Shown here piece after piece: positions 29,743 to 38,184 of a stretch of 64,000 nt of DNA. Source of the stretch: Mycobacterium sp. NS-7484 (lineage in GTDB: Bacteria; Actinomycetota; Actinomycetes; Mycobacteriales; Mycobacteriaceae); the NCBI RefSeq assembly GCF_001953975.1, contig NZ_MBEJ01000007.1, positions 1 to 64,000 of the forward strand, in the 5' to 3' direction. Within the stretch, counting starts at the first letter, position 1, and each line of letters starts with the position of its first letter. The position numbers and the translations under genes are program-made. Below the pieces are notes generated by a model. It worked only from the letters and a program-made list of their open reading frames with translations. It was not told the DNA's origin and did not search any database.

Positions 29743-30699
29743 ATGCGCCTTGGTGTGATGATCGGGGCCGAGCGCGGCGATATGGCCCGCAAGGTCTCCA
29801 AGCTGGTCTCCGATATCGAGTGGGCCGACTCTGCGGGTCTGGCCACGGCCTGGATGCCGCAGGTGCCCGACGACTTCGACCTGCTGAGCATGGTGGCGTT
29901 GATGGCCTCGCACAGCACCCGGATCGAGCTCGGCACCGCGGTGGTACCGCTGCAGGCGCAGCATCCCATTGCCCTTGCCCGGCAGGCGCTTTCGGTGCAC
30001 GCCATTTCCAACGGCCGGTTGGCTCTGGGGGTGGGGCCGTCGCACCACTGGATCATCCGGGACATGCTCGGCCTGCCGTACGACAAGCCGGCCGCCTACA
30101 CGCGTGACTATCTGCAGGTGTTGAATGCCGCGATTGCCGGGCCCGGTCCGGTCGACGTCGAGAACGATCACTTCACCGTGCACAACCCCACCGCGCTCGG
30201 CGCAGAAACCCCGATGCCGGTGTTGGTGGCCGCGCTCGGCCCGGTGATGTTGCAGATCGCCGGTGAACACGCCGACGGTACCTCGCTGTGGATGGCCGAC
30301 GAGAAGGCGATCGGCGAGCACATCGCACCGAAGATCAACAAGGCCGCCGCGGAGGCCGGAAAGCCCGCGCCGCGTATCGTCGCCGGCATCCCCGTCACGC
30401 TGTGCGCCAACTCCGAGATCGAGGCGGCCAAGGAGCGGGCCAACCGCATCCTGGCCGAGGCCGAGACCTCGCCGAACTATCAGCGGTTGCTGGATCGGGG
30501 TGAGGCCCGCAATGTCGGGGACCTGTGCGCCGCGGGGGATGAGGAATCCATCCTCAAACGGTTCAAGCAGTTCGCCGATGCGGGTGTGACGGATCTGTCG
30601 GTGCGGTTGCTGCCGATCGGGGAGACCCGTGACGAGCTGATCGCATCGAAGTACCGGACGCGTGAGGTGATCGCCGAACTCGCCAAGGCCGTGCGATGA
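29743..30699 (+). CDS. F420-dependent LLM-class oxidoreductase
   Basis: A 318-residue luciferase-like TIM barrel. The core reads GLATAWMPQVPDDFDLLSMVALMA, then IELGTAVVPLQAQHPIALAR and the cofactor-contact segment GRLALGVGPSHHWI. This subclass in mycobacteria usually uses F420 rather than FMN. It starts 1 nt after the mutase small-subunit stop, so it belongs to the operon. A role in reducing or dehydrogenating an acyl-CoA or ketone intermediate is inferred from position only. Confidence 0.82.
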   Translation: MRLGVMIGAERGDMARKVSKLVSDIEWADSAGLATAWMPQVPDDFDLLSMVALMASHSTRIELGTAVVPLQAQHPIALARQALSVHAISNGRLALGVGPSHHWIIRDMLGLPYDKPAAYTRDYLQVLNAAIAGPGPVDVENDHFTVHNPTALGAETPMPVLVAALGPVMLQIAGEHADGTSLWMADEKAIGEHIAPKINKAAAEAGKPAPRIVAGIPVTLCANSEIEAAKERANRILAEAETSPNYQRLLDRGEARNVGDLCAAGDEESILKRFKQFADAGVTDLSVRLLPIGETRDELIASKYRTREVIAELAKAVR

Positions 30700-30772
30700 C
30701 CCGCCATCGCCGAAACGACGCTTTGTGGCGACTTCTCGGCCCCATCACGCCAAAAACCGTAGTCTCGGCGAA

Positions 30773-31834
30773 ATGACGGGCCCTCTTGCGGGTATCCGCA
30801 TCATCGAGGTCGGCGTCATGCTGGCCGGGCCCTACGCCACCATGATGCTGGCCGATCTCGGCGCTGAGGTGATCAAGGTCGAGCCGCCGGGTGGAGAGAT
30901 CTCCCGACAGGTGAGCGACAGCTACTTCGCGAGCCTCAACCGCGGCAAGCGCAGCATCTGCCTGGACCTGGCCTCGGAAGCTGGTCAGGCGAAACTGCAT
31001 GAGCTGGTGGCGGATTCGCATGCGTTGTTGGTCAACATGAAGCCGTCGGTGATCCGCCGCCTCGGTCTCACCTACGAAACTCTGCGCCGCGTCAACCCCA
31101 AGCTGGTCTGCGTCGCGATGACCGGCTTCGGGCTGGACGGGGGAGATGACCCGGCCTTCGACTACGTCATCCAGGCCGCCACGGGCGTGGCGGCGATGAC
31201 CGGAGACCCGGACGGTCCGCCCACGCTGCCGGGCTACTCGTCGGCGGACAACTCCACGGGGCTGACCGCCGCGCTGGGATTGCTGGCGATGATCGTCTCG
31301 GGCGAGGGCGGCCAGGTGGATGTCTCGTTGCGCGACGTGATGCTCTCGCAACTGAACTACCGGGCGGCGGCCTACCTCAACGACGGTGTCGAGCCGCGCC
31401 GCCACCCGTACGGTGCGCATTCGTATTATGTTCCGGCACAGCTGTTCCCGACCGCCGACGGCTACCTCGCGTTGTTCGTCACCCACGACGGATTCTGGAA
31501 GTCCTTCGCCGGAGAAGCCGGAATCGACGGTTTCGAGACCATGGCCGAACGGGCCGCGCGTCGTGACGAGGTCCTCGACGTGGTGACGGCGGCGTTGGCC
31601 ACCGATACCGCCGCCGGCTGGGAGTCGCGGCTCAAGCCGTTGGGAATCCCGGCGGCCGCGGTGCGTACGCTGCCGCAGGCCCTGGAGGCGACACCCGAGA
31701 TGCTGGTGACGGCGGGGGACTTTCGGCTGGTGGGGACCCCGGTGCACGTCTCCGGTTACACGCCGGACTACCGGCCTGCACCGGCGTTCGACGAGTATGG
31801 ACAGCCGTCGCCGGTTTCTGCACCAGGGTCATGA
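30773..31834 (+). CDS. Class III CoA transferase (CaiB/BaiF family)
   Basis: A 353-residue CoA transferase. The N-terminal GIRIIEVGVMLAGPYATMML and DLGAEVIKVEPPGG are the family signature. The catalytic aspartate lies in AFDYVIQAATGV. The chain is somewhat short for the family (usually ~400). The enzyme moves CoA between acids, for example from succinyl-CoA to a pathway acid, and would supply or drain the mutase's acyl-CoA. It follows the LLM gene after 73 bp and ends convergently with the ferredoxin gene. Confidence 0.9.
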   Translation: MTGPLAGIRIIEVGVMLAGPYATMMLADLGAEVIKVEPPGGEISRQVSDSYFASLNRGKRSICLDLASEAGQAKLHELVADSHALLVNMKPSVIRRLGLTYETLRRVNPKLVCVAMTGFGLDGGDDPAFDYVIQAATGVAAMTGDPDGPPTLPGYSSADNSTGLTAALGLLAMIVSGEGGQVDVSLRDVMLSQLNYRAAAYLNDGVEPRRHPYGAHSYYVPAQLFPTADGYLALFVTHDGFWKSFAGEAGIDGFETMAERAARRDEVLDVVTAALATDTAAGWESRLKPLGIPAAAVRTLPQALEATPEMLVTAGDFRLVGTPVHVSGYTPDYRPAPAFDEYGQPSPVSAPGS

Positions 31835-31889
31835 TCGTTTGGATTCTGCGACCCTGCGGTGGAAACCGGCGCAGTCACCGGCCACGCGC

Positions 31890-32201
31890 TCAGTCTTCGT
31901 CGTAGGAAACCGTCACCGCGTCACAGTCCGGGACGGCCTGGCAGGTCAGTACGTACCCTTCCGTCACCTCGTCGTCGTCGAGGGCGTCGTTGACGCGCAT
32001 GGTGGCGGTGCCCTCAAGGAGCTTTGCCATGCAGGTGCCGCAGTTGCCGGCCTCGCACGAGAACGGCGGGGTCATACCGGCGCGACGCGCGCTCTCCAGG
32101 AGGGTTTCGCCGGGTCTGCGCGGCACGGACAACTGCTCACGGTCGAACACGATGGTGACCTTGCCGTCCGCGTCGCTGCCGGCCATCGGTTCTGCGGTCA
32201 T
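31890..32201 (-). CDS. Plant-type [2Fe-2S] ferredoxin
   Basis: A 103-residue ferredoxin with cluster motif CEAGNCGTC (C-x4-C-x2-C) and the fourth cysteine in VLTCQAV. The ATG at 32201 is chosen because AGGGGAGTCAC precedes it. The longer frame to 32246 would start inside the palindromic operator. It probably feeds electrons to a cluster oxygenase. Divergent from the FadD operon. Confidence 0.88.
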   Translation of the reverse strand: MTAEPMAGSDADGKVTIVFDREQLSVPRRPGETLLESARRAGMTPPFSCEAGNCGTCMAKLLEGTATMRVNDALDDDEVTEGYVLTCQAVPDCDAVTVSYDED

Positions 32202-32235
32202 GTGACTCCCCTGTGCACTATCATTCTGACTTAGA

Positions 32236-32250
32236 GAGAATACCATTCTC
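32236..32250. promoter_or_regulatory. 15-bp palindromic operator (perfect)
   Basis: GAGAATACCATTCTC, a perfect 6-3-6 inverted repeat between the divergent ferredoxin and acyl-CoA synthetase genes. The same pattern recurs at 38143, 42683 and 54394. The 15-bp length equals the palindrome described for the IclR-type activator MhpR. Confidence 0.75.
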
Positions 32251-32332
32251 CATAAATGATAGTATCCTCTCGACCCGGCTGAGGTGTTCGCCGGGACTCA
32301 CTTGGCAGTCTTCACGGAAAGGTCGGTGCGAT

Positions 32333-33733
32333 GTGCCAGCGGGGTCGAATTCGGTGACTGTCACCGATACCCGCGCCGTGCTCGCCTTCGACGACATCGA
32401 GTACACGTTGGCCGATCTCGACGCGCTGACCAGCGGGATGGCCACCACGCTGGAACATCGAGGGGTGCGCGCCGGCGATCGGGTGGCCATGATGTCGTCC
32501 AACCGTCCGGAGTTCGTCGTCGCGTTGCGGGCGATCTGGGGCCTGGGGGCGACGGCCGTGCTGATCAGCCCGGCTTGGAAATCGACCGAGGTGGCCCACG
32601 TCCTGGCGCTGACCGCGCCCGGCCATGCCGTGGGTGACCACGACGTGCTGGCAGCGCAGATGTCGATGCTGCACCTGGACGAGCCGATCACACCCGGCCT
32701 CCGGCAGTTCGACGCCCCTGACCCGGACTCCGACGCGCTGTTCGTCTTCAGCTCGGGAACCACCGGCCTGCCCAAGGCGGTGCGGCACACCCATCGCGGA
32801 TTCGCCGCGGCCATCGAGCACTGGCGCGACGCGCTGGGGTTCACCAGTGCCGACCGGATGCAGATCATGACGCCGCCGTCGCACATTCTCGGATTGCTCA
32901 ACATCGCGATGGTGCTCGACACCGGCGCGTGGATGCGGCTGCACCGCCGCTTCGACGTCGACACCATGTTGCGGCACATCGAATCCGACCGGATCACGAT
33001 CGAAATGGCTGTGGCACCAATAGCGTTGGCTCTGGCCGGCCACCCGCAGCTGGAACGCTACGATCTGTCCTCGCTGCGCTACGTGATGTGGTGTGCCACC
33101 CCGGTGACCCGCAGTGTCGCCGAGACCGTCACCGAGCGGGCCGGGGTGCGATGGCTGACCGCATACGGCACCACCGAACTCCCGGTGATTGCCTGTAATC
33201 CGCTGCACGCCACACGGATCGACACCGTCGGCACCGCGGTACGCGGCGTCGACGTCCGCATCGGCGACGACGGCGAGATCCAGGTGCGGTCGGAGTCGGT
33301 GATGGCCGGCTACCTTCCCGCCGAAGCCACGGCCGACGCGTTCTGCGACCGGTGGTACCGCACCGGTGACCTCGGATACCTCGATGACGACGGTTACCTG
33401 CACATCACCGACCGCTCCAAGGAGATGGTCAAGGTCCGCGGATTTCAGGTCGCGCCGGCCGAAGTCGAGGCGGTGCTGCACGGGCATCCTTCGGTCGACG
33501 ACTGTGCCGTGTTCGGCGTGGCCGATGCGGCTGACGGCGAGGCCGTGGTGGCCGCCGTGAGGACAAGCTCAGCGGTGTCGGCCGAGGAGCTCATCGACCT
33601 GGTAGGCGAGCGGCTGGCCTCGTACAAGCGGCCCAGCCGCGTGGAGTTCGTAACCGAGATACCGCGGTTACCTTCCGGAAAGGTATTGCGACGAGTGCTG
33701 AAGGAGCGGCATGGACGTTCGTCTGACGTCTGA
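32333..33733 (+). CDS. Acyl-CoA synthetase (FadD-type)
   Basis: A 466-residue ANL ligase. Motifs: FSSGTTGLPKAVRHTH, YGTTELPV, YRTGDLGYLDDDGYLHITDR, VKVRGFQVAPAEVE and PSGKVLRRV. It lacks part of the usual N-terminal region and is one of the shorter family members. The GTG at 32333 is preferred (GGAAAGG upstream); 32354 is an alternative. It overlaps the acyl-CoA dehydrogenase gene by 23 nt, starting an operon FadD-FadE-FadE-EchA below a perfect operator. Confidence 0.87.
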   Translation: MPAGSNSVTVTDTRAVLAFDDIEYTLADLDALTSGMATTLEHRGVRAGDRVAMMSSNRPEFVVALRAIWGLGATAVLISPAWKSTEVAHVLALTAPGHAVGDHDVLAAQMSMLHLDEPITPGLRQFDAPDPDSDALFVFSSGTTGLPKAVRHTHRGFAAAIEHWRDALGFTSADRMQIMTPPSHILGLLNIAMVLDTGAWMRLHRRFDVDTMLRHIESDRITIEMAVAPIALALAGHPQLERYDLSSLRYVMWCATPVTRSVAETVTERAGVRWLTAYGTTELPVIACNPLHATRIDTVGTAVRGVDVRIGDDGEIQVRSESVMAGYLPAEATADAFCDRWYRTGDLGYLDDDGYLHITDRSKEMVKVRGFQVAPAEVEAVLHGHPSVDDCAVFGVADAADGEAVVAAVRTSSAVSAEELIDLVGERLASYKRPSRVEFVTEIPRLPSGKVLRRVLKERHGRSSDV

Positions 33734-34541
33734 ACAGCAGCAGCTGCGAGAGGCCGCAGCGAAACTGGCCGATGACCTCGGACCGGATGCGGTCGGAGAA
33801 TTGGCGGATGAGGGCCGGATTTCCCGGCTGGAAAGCACGGTCGCCGCGACAGAATGGCGCACCCTGCGGTCCGACGGGGCCTCCGGCGTGGAAGTGGCGA
33901 TCATCGCCGAGGAGTTCGCCCGCGGCCTGGTCGACGTGCCGTTCCTCGGGCCGGTGCTCGCCGATGATCTGAGTCGTCGCCTGGACCGGGCGGTTCCGGT
34001 CGGAGTCGACGAGGCCGCCACCGCCGGTGTGGATCTGACCCACAGCACGGTGGGCGTGGTGGAATCGCCGGCCGAACTCGGGGAGTTGTCGGCCGAAGAT
34101 GCGCTGCGCTGGAAGGCTTTGGCGTTGGCGGCCACCAGCGCCGATCTGGTCGGTGCCGCCCGCGGCGCACATGCGCTGGCCGTCGACTACGCCAAAGTTC
34201 GTGAGCAGTACGGCTCCACGATCGGCTCGTATCAGGCCATCGCGCATCTGCTGGCCGAGGGGTTGGCCTTGATCGAGGGGTCGATCAGCGTGCTGCGTCA
34301 TGCGGCGTGGGCCGTTGACGAACTGCCGGCCGAGGAAGCGGTGCGGGCCGGCAAGATCGCGAAGGTCTACTGCGCTCGAGCCGCACGCACGGTGTGCGAG
34401 ACCGCGATCCAGGTGCACGGCGGTATCGGCAATACCTGGGAATGCCTGGCGCACGTATTCCTGCGCCGGGTGCTCGTGGCCACCGAGTTGTGGCCCGTCA
34501 AGTTAGAGGACTTGGAGGTCAGTGATCTTGGACTTTCGTGA
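33711..34541 (+). CDS. Acyl-CoA dehydrogenase, small subunit of a heteromeric enzyme
   Basis: A 276-residue chain, about 100 short of a full acyl-CoA dehydrogenase. The N-terminal helical domain (MDVRLTSEQQQLREAAAKLA) is reduced, the beta domain is largely missing, and the C-terminal helical domain is kept (VREQYGSTIGSYQAIAH; AIQVHGGIGNTWE). It resembles truncated partners of the mycobacterial alpha2beta2 FadE pairs used in steroid side-chain oxidation. The full-length partner overlaps by 20 nt. It is unlikely to act alone. Confidence 0.87.
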   Translation: MDVRLTSEQQQLREAAAKLADDLGPDAVGELADEGRISRLESTVAATEWRTLRSDGASGVEVAIIAEEFARGLVDVPFLGPVLADDLSRRLDRAVPVGVDEAATAGVDLTHSTVGVVESPAELGELSAEDALRWKALALAATSADLVGAARGAHALAVDYAKVREQYGSTIGSYQAIAHLLAEGLALIEGSISVLRHAAWAVDELPAEEAVRAGKIAKVYCARAARTVCETAIQVHGGIGNTWECLAHVFLRRVLVATELWPVKLEDLEVSDLGLS

Positions 34542-35619
34542 TTCAACCGAGGAAGCAGCCTTCCGCGACCGGCTGCGGTCCTGGCTGGCTGACAACGCCG
34601 CCTCCTTCAAGGCGTCCGGTGACGATTACTGGGCCCGGATGGGGGAGTGGCACCAGGCCCTCTACGCCGCAGGCTTTTTCGGCACCTCGTGGCCCAAGGA
34701 ATTCGGTGGCCAGGATCTGCCGCCGGTCTATGACGTCATCGTCGACGAGGAGCTGGCCCGCGCCGGCGCCCCGCCCCGCCCGAGCCTGGGCTACCTGGTC
34801 GTCGGCTTGGGGCACCACGGCAGCAAGGAGCTGCAGCAGCGGTTTCTGCCGGGGATGATCAACGGGACCGAGCGCTGGTGCCAGGGCTTTTCGGAGCCGG
34901 GCGCGGGCTCGGATCTGGCGTCGTTGACCACCACCGCGGTCCGTGATGGCGACAACTACATCATCACCGGGCACAAGATCTGGACCAGCTACTCCGACGT
35001 GGCCGACTGGTGTCTGGTGCTGGCCCGCACCGACAAGGATGTGGCCAAACACAAAGGCATTTCGGCGTTCATCGTGTCGATGCACCAGGACAGCATCGAG
35101 CAGCGGCCGCTGCAGATGATCAACGGTGTGACGACCGAGTTCGGGCAGGTGGCCTTCGACGGCGCCGTCGTGCCGGCCGCGAACATGGTCGGTGAACCCG
35201 GCGACGGCTGGCGCCTGGCCATGACCGTCGTCAGCCATGAGCGGGAACCGTCGACCCTGGGGTACTCGGCCCGGTACGGAAAGCTGGTGCGCGAGATGGC
35301 TTCCCGTGTCGGCGACGGCAAGGTGCCGGAGGATCTGGCGTGGGCCGGGGTGCAGGCCGAGATGCTGCGGCTGCATGTGCGCCGGCGACTGTCCGAACAA
35401 CTCGACGGGCTCAAGCACGGCCCGGACGGCTCGCTGGACAAGCTGCTGATGACCTGGGTCGAGCAGTCCGTCGGGCACGCCGCACTTTCGGTGACGGGGA
35501 CGACGGACGCCGAACTGCTCAGCGCATACCTCTACAGCCGAGCGCAGAGCGTCATGGGCGGCACGTCACAGATCCAGAAGAACATCATCGCTTCTCGAAT
35601 CCTCGGACTGGGGGTCTGA
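34522..35619 (+). CDS. Acyl-CoA dehydrogenase, full-length partner subunit
   Basis: A 365-residue flavoprotein. FAD/substrate signature CQGFSEPGAGSDLASL, KIWTSYSDVADWCLVLART (beta domain), and C-terminal SVMGGTSQIQKNIIASRILG. The position of the MCAD catalytic glutamate (Y-E-G-T) is glycine here, so the base must come from elsewhere, probably the partner subunit, as in heteromeric FadE enzymes. It oxidises an acyl-CoA to the enoyl-CoA. The GTG start has GGAGG upstream. Confidence 0.9.
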   Translation: MILDFRDSTEEAAFRDRLRSWLADNAASFKASGDDYWARMGEWHQALYAAGFFGTSWPKEFGGQDLPPVYDVIVDEELARAGAPPRPSLGYLVVGLGHHGSKELQQRFLPGMINGTERWCQGFSEPGAGSDLASLTTTAVRDGDNYIITGHKIWTSYSDVADWCLVLARTDKDVAKHKGISAFIVSMHQDSIEQRPLQMINGVTTEFGQVAFDGAVVPAANMVGEPGDGWRLAMTVVSHEREPSTLGYSARYGKLVREMASRVGDGKVPEDLAWAGVQAEMLRLHVRRRLSEQLDGLKHGPDGSLDKLLMTWVEQSVGHAALSVTGTTDAELLSAYLYSRAQSVMGGTSQIQKNIIASRILGLGV

Positions 35620-35623
35620 CCAC

Positions 35624-36388
35624 ATGTACGGAATGCCAGACGAAATCGATGTGCAGGCCGACGGAGCCCTGCGCATCATCACGCTGAACCGCCCGGACGC
35701 GCTCAACGCCGTCAACGACAACCTGCATGTCGGGCTGGCGAGGATCTGGGAGGAGCTCAACGAGGACGCGGACGCGCGGGCCGCGGTGATCACCGGTGCC
35801 GGGGGGGCATTCTCGGCCGGTGGTGACTTCAACTACCTCGACGAGCTTCGGCGCGACGAAGCGTTGCGGCAGAAGACGATCAAGCACGGCCGTGACCTCG
35901 TCATCGGCATGGTGCGCTGCCGCATCCCGGTGATCGCGGCCGTGAACGGTCCGGCGGTCGGGCTGGGCTGCAGCCTGGCCGCGCTGTCGGATGTCGTCTA
36001 CATGGCCGAGACCGCGCACTTCGCCGATCCGCACGTGCAGATCGGTCTGGTGGCCGCCGATGGCGGTCCGCTGGTGTGGGGCTCGCAGATCAGCCTGTTG
36101 CAGGCCAAGGAGTTCGCGCTGACCGGTGTGCGGATCAAAGCGCAGCGGGCCCTGGAGCTGGGCCTGGCCAATCATGTTGTGGCCGACCCGCTCTCGGAGG
36201 CGATCGCCTGTGCCAAGAAGCTGATCGACCTGCCCAAGCAGGCCGTCGAGGCGACCAAGCGGCTGATGAACATCCAACTGGAACAGCAGGTGATGGCGTC
36301 GCTGGATTACGCCAACCTCGCCGAGTACGTGTCGTTCGGCACGGCGGACTTCAACCGGATCGTCGACGGCCTGATCGCCAAGAACTGA
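35624..36388 (+). CDS. Crotonase-fold enzyme with a His/Asp pair (possible C-C hydrolase or hydratase)
   Basis: A 254-residue crotonase. The oxyanion-hole segments VITGAGGAFSAGGDF and NGPAVGLGCSLAAL are present. The two hydratase glutamates of rat enoyl-CoA hydratase (E144, E164) are Ser117 and His137. His137 and Asp146 are nine residues apart (DPHVQIGLVAADGG), the spacing of His145/Asp154 in 6-oxocamphor hydrolase. This His/Asp pattern is common in an actinobacterial EchA subgroup. It may hydrate enoyl-CoA by another mechanism or cleave a beta-diketone ring. It follows the dehydrogenase by 4 nt. Confidence 0.85.
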   Translation: MYGMPDEIDVQADGALRIITLNRPDALNAVNDNLHVGLARIWEELNEDADARAAVITGAGGAFSAGGDFNYLDELRRDEALRQKTIKHGRDLVIGMVRCRIPVIAAVNGPAVGLGCSLAALSDVVYMAETAHFADPHVQIGLVAADGGPLVWGSQISLLQAKEFALTGVRIKAQRALELGLANHVVADPLSEAIACAKKLIDLPKQAVEATKRLMNIQLEQQVMASLDYANLAEYVSFGTADFNRIVDGLIAKN

Positions 36389-36403
36389 GTTCCGTTTCCC
36401 CGC

Positions 36404-36459
36404 GAGCAGACGCAAAACCGCACATTTCCCAGCGGAAATGTGCGGTTTTGCGTCTGCTC
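36404..36459. terminator. Long perfect hairpin between convergent genes
   Basis: A 26-bp perfect inverted repeat (36404-36429 and 36434-36459) with a four-base loop, in the 75-bp gap between the crotonase and a minus-strand SDR. It likely terminates both transcripts. Confidence 0.8.
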
Positions 36460-36463
36460 GGCG

Positions 36464-37249
36464 TCAGAAGGTGAGCGCCTCGGAACGCTGGACGGTACCG
36501 GTGACACCGCCGGCATCTTGACCCGCCAACCGCACGGCGGCGCGGCCCATCGCCTCGGGCGGCTCGACCATTTCGGGCGGGATCTTCAACCCGCTGCCGC
36601 CGGCGTGCCAGCCTTCGGTCAGCACCACGCGTGACGGGCTCAGGCAATTGACGGCGATGTTGTCGCCGCGCAGATCGGCGGCCAGGCCGAGGTAGAGACG
36701 TTCGGCAGCGGACTTGGACACCCAATAGGCATTCGAGCCGTGCTCGATCATGTCGACTCCGGTGGTGGTGATCGCGATGAGCGAGCCACCGCCGCGTTTG
36801 CGTACCTCGGGGATGACGGCCTTCGTCACCAGGAACACCCCGGTGAGATTGACGTCCAGACACAGTTGCCAGCGCTTGAGGGGCGTGGTCTCGACCGGCC
36901 CCAGCCACAGCACGCCGGCATTGGCCACCAGGATGTCGATCCCACCGAACTCTGAAACCGCCGTGGCCACAGCCTTGTTCACCGATTGCTCGTCGGTGAC
37001 GTCGCAGGCGACCGGCAGCGCCCGACCGCCCGAAGCGTTGATGGCCTCAGCCACCGATCCGATGGTGCCGGGTAGCTTACCGGGTTGTTCGGAGCGGGCG
37101 GCCACGGCCACGGCGGCGCCTTCGGCGGCCAACGCCGCCGCGATCGTGGCGCCGATCCCGCGGCTGGCTCCCGCCACGAAGGCGACTTTCCCGTCGAGAC
37201 TTTCGGATGTCGCGTCGCCGTGAGTCGACGTTTCGGCCACGTTCGTCAT
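36464..37249 (-). CDS. Short-chain dehydrogenase/reductase
   Basis: A 261-residue SDR. Cofactor motif AGASRGIGATIA, NAG in VANAGVLWLG, catalytic TTTG region (ITTTGVDM) and YWVSKSAAERL (YxxxK). The inserted loop EQPGKLPGTIG is shared with the HSDL2-type SDR at 26.6 kb, so the two are related. The ATG at 37249 is chosen for fit to the family. It lies downstream of another SDR, 91 bp away on the same strand, probably one transcript. Confidence 0.86.
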   Translation of the reverse strand: MTNVAETSTHGDATSESLDGKVAFVAGASRGIGATIAAALAAEGAAVAVAARSEQPGKLPGTIGSVAEAINASGGRALPVACDVTDEQSVNKAVATAVSEFGGIDILVANAGVLWLGPVETTPLKRWQLCLDVNLTGVFLVTKAVIPEVRKRGGGSLIAITTTGVDMIEHGSNAYWVSKSAAERLYLGLAADLRGDNIAVNCLSPSRVVLTEGWHAGGSGLKIPPEMVEPPEAMGRAAVRLAGQDAGGVTGTVQRSEALTF

Positions 37250-37340
37250 AGGTCGAGTGTGCCCGAAATGCTGCTCAGCACCGGCGTTTCCACCGGCAGA
37301 CACGCACGCTCGGCCAGTGACGGGGGCAACACCGCCACCA

Positions 37341-38105
37341 TCACTTGGGCGGGAAGCGCAACGCCCCGTCGAGGCGGATGATCTCGCCGTTGAGGTAGTC
37401 GTTTTCGATGATGCTCTGTGCCAGCTGGGCGTATTCGGTCGAGCGGCCCATGCGTTTGGGGAACGGCACCTGCGGACCCCAGTACTGTTCCAGTTGATCG
37501 GCGGCCTTGCCGTAGGCCGGTGTGTTGATCGTGCCCGGCGCGATGGTGCACACCCGAATTCCCAACGGCGACAGATCGCGCGCGGCCACCAGTGTCATGC
37601 CGAGTACGCCGCCCTTGGCGGCGGAATAGGGCAGCTGGCCGATCTGGCCTTCGTAACCGGCGATCGAGGCCGTGTTGACGATGACGCCGCGGCCACCCTC
37701 CTCCAACGGCTCGGTCTTGGCGATCGCGGCGGCCGACAACCGCATCACGTTGAACACGGCGGTCAGGTAGAACTCGATCGTCTTCTTGAAGCCGTCGAGG
37801 TCCAGCGGGGAGCCGTCCTTACCCACCAGCCGGCCGCCGCTGGCGGGCCCGCCGTGGGTGTCCACCGAGATGCGCAGCGGGCCGAGGGCTTCGGCCTCGG
37901 CGATGGCCGCGAGCACTGATTCCTCGGAGGTGGCGTCGGTGCTCACATACCGCACGCCGAGTTCCTTCTCCAGGGCCGCGCCCTTCTCGTCGGCCAGATC
38001 CGCGACGACGACCTTCGCGCCCGCGGCCTGGAGACGACGGACAGTTGCTTCCCCCAGGCCACCCGCACCGCCGACGACGATCGCGGAGCTACCGGCGATT
38101 TGCAT
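37341..38105 (-). CDS. SDR, 17beta-HSD10 / 3-hydroxyacyl-CoA dehydrogenase type II-like
   Basis: A 254-residue SDR. VVGGAGGLGEATVRRL binds the cofactor; VVADLAD at the end of beta-2 predicts NAD. NTASIAGYEGQIGQLPYSAA and YSAAKGGVLGMTL hold Ser, Tyr and Lys. PFPKRMGRSTEYAQL and GEIIRLDGALR match the type II 3-hydroxyacyl-CoA dehydrogenase group. It would oxidise a 3-hydroxyacyl-CoA for the thiolase encoded divergently. ATG at 38105 with AAGGGGAAC upstream; the perfect operator at 38143 lies in the shared promoter. Confidence 0.9.
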   Translation of the reverse strand: MQIAGSSAIVVGGAGGLGEATVRRLQAAGAKVVVADLADEKGAALEKELGVRYVSTDATSEESVLAAIAEAEALGPLRISVDTHGGPASGGRLVGKDGSPLDLDGFKKTIEFYLTAVFNVMRLSAAAIAKTEPLEEGGRGVIVNTASIAGYEGQIGQLPYSAAKGGVLGMTLVAARDLSPLGIRVCTIAPGTINTPAYGKAADQLEQYWGPQVPFPKRMGRSTEYAQLAQSIIENDYLNGEIIRLDGALRFPPK

Positions 38106-38142
38106 ATGGTTCCCCTTCTTGCAACTAGGACTCTCTGGCTGC

Positions 38143-38157
38143 GAGAATAACATTCTC
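38143..38157. promoter_or_regulatory. 15-bp palindromic operator (perfect)
   Basis: GAGAATAACATTCTC between the divergent SDR and thiolase genes; same 6-3-6 structure and half-sites as 32236-32250. Confidence 0.75.
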
Positions 38158-38184
38158 ATATCGTGTTAACCAGGGAGCCGATCA

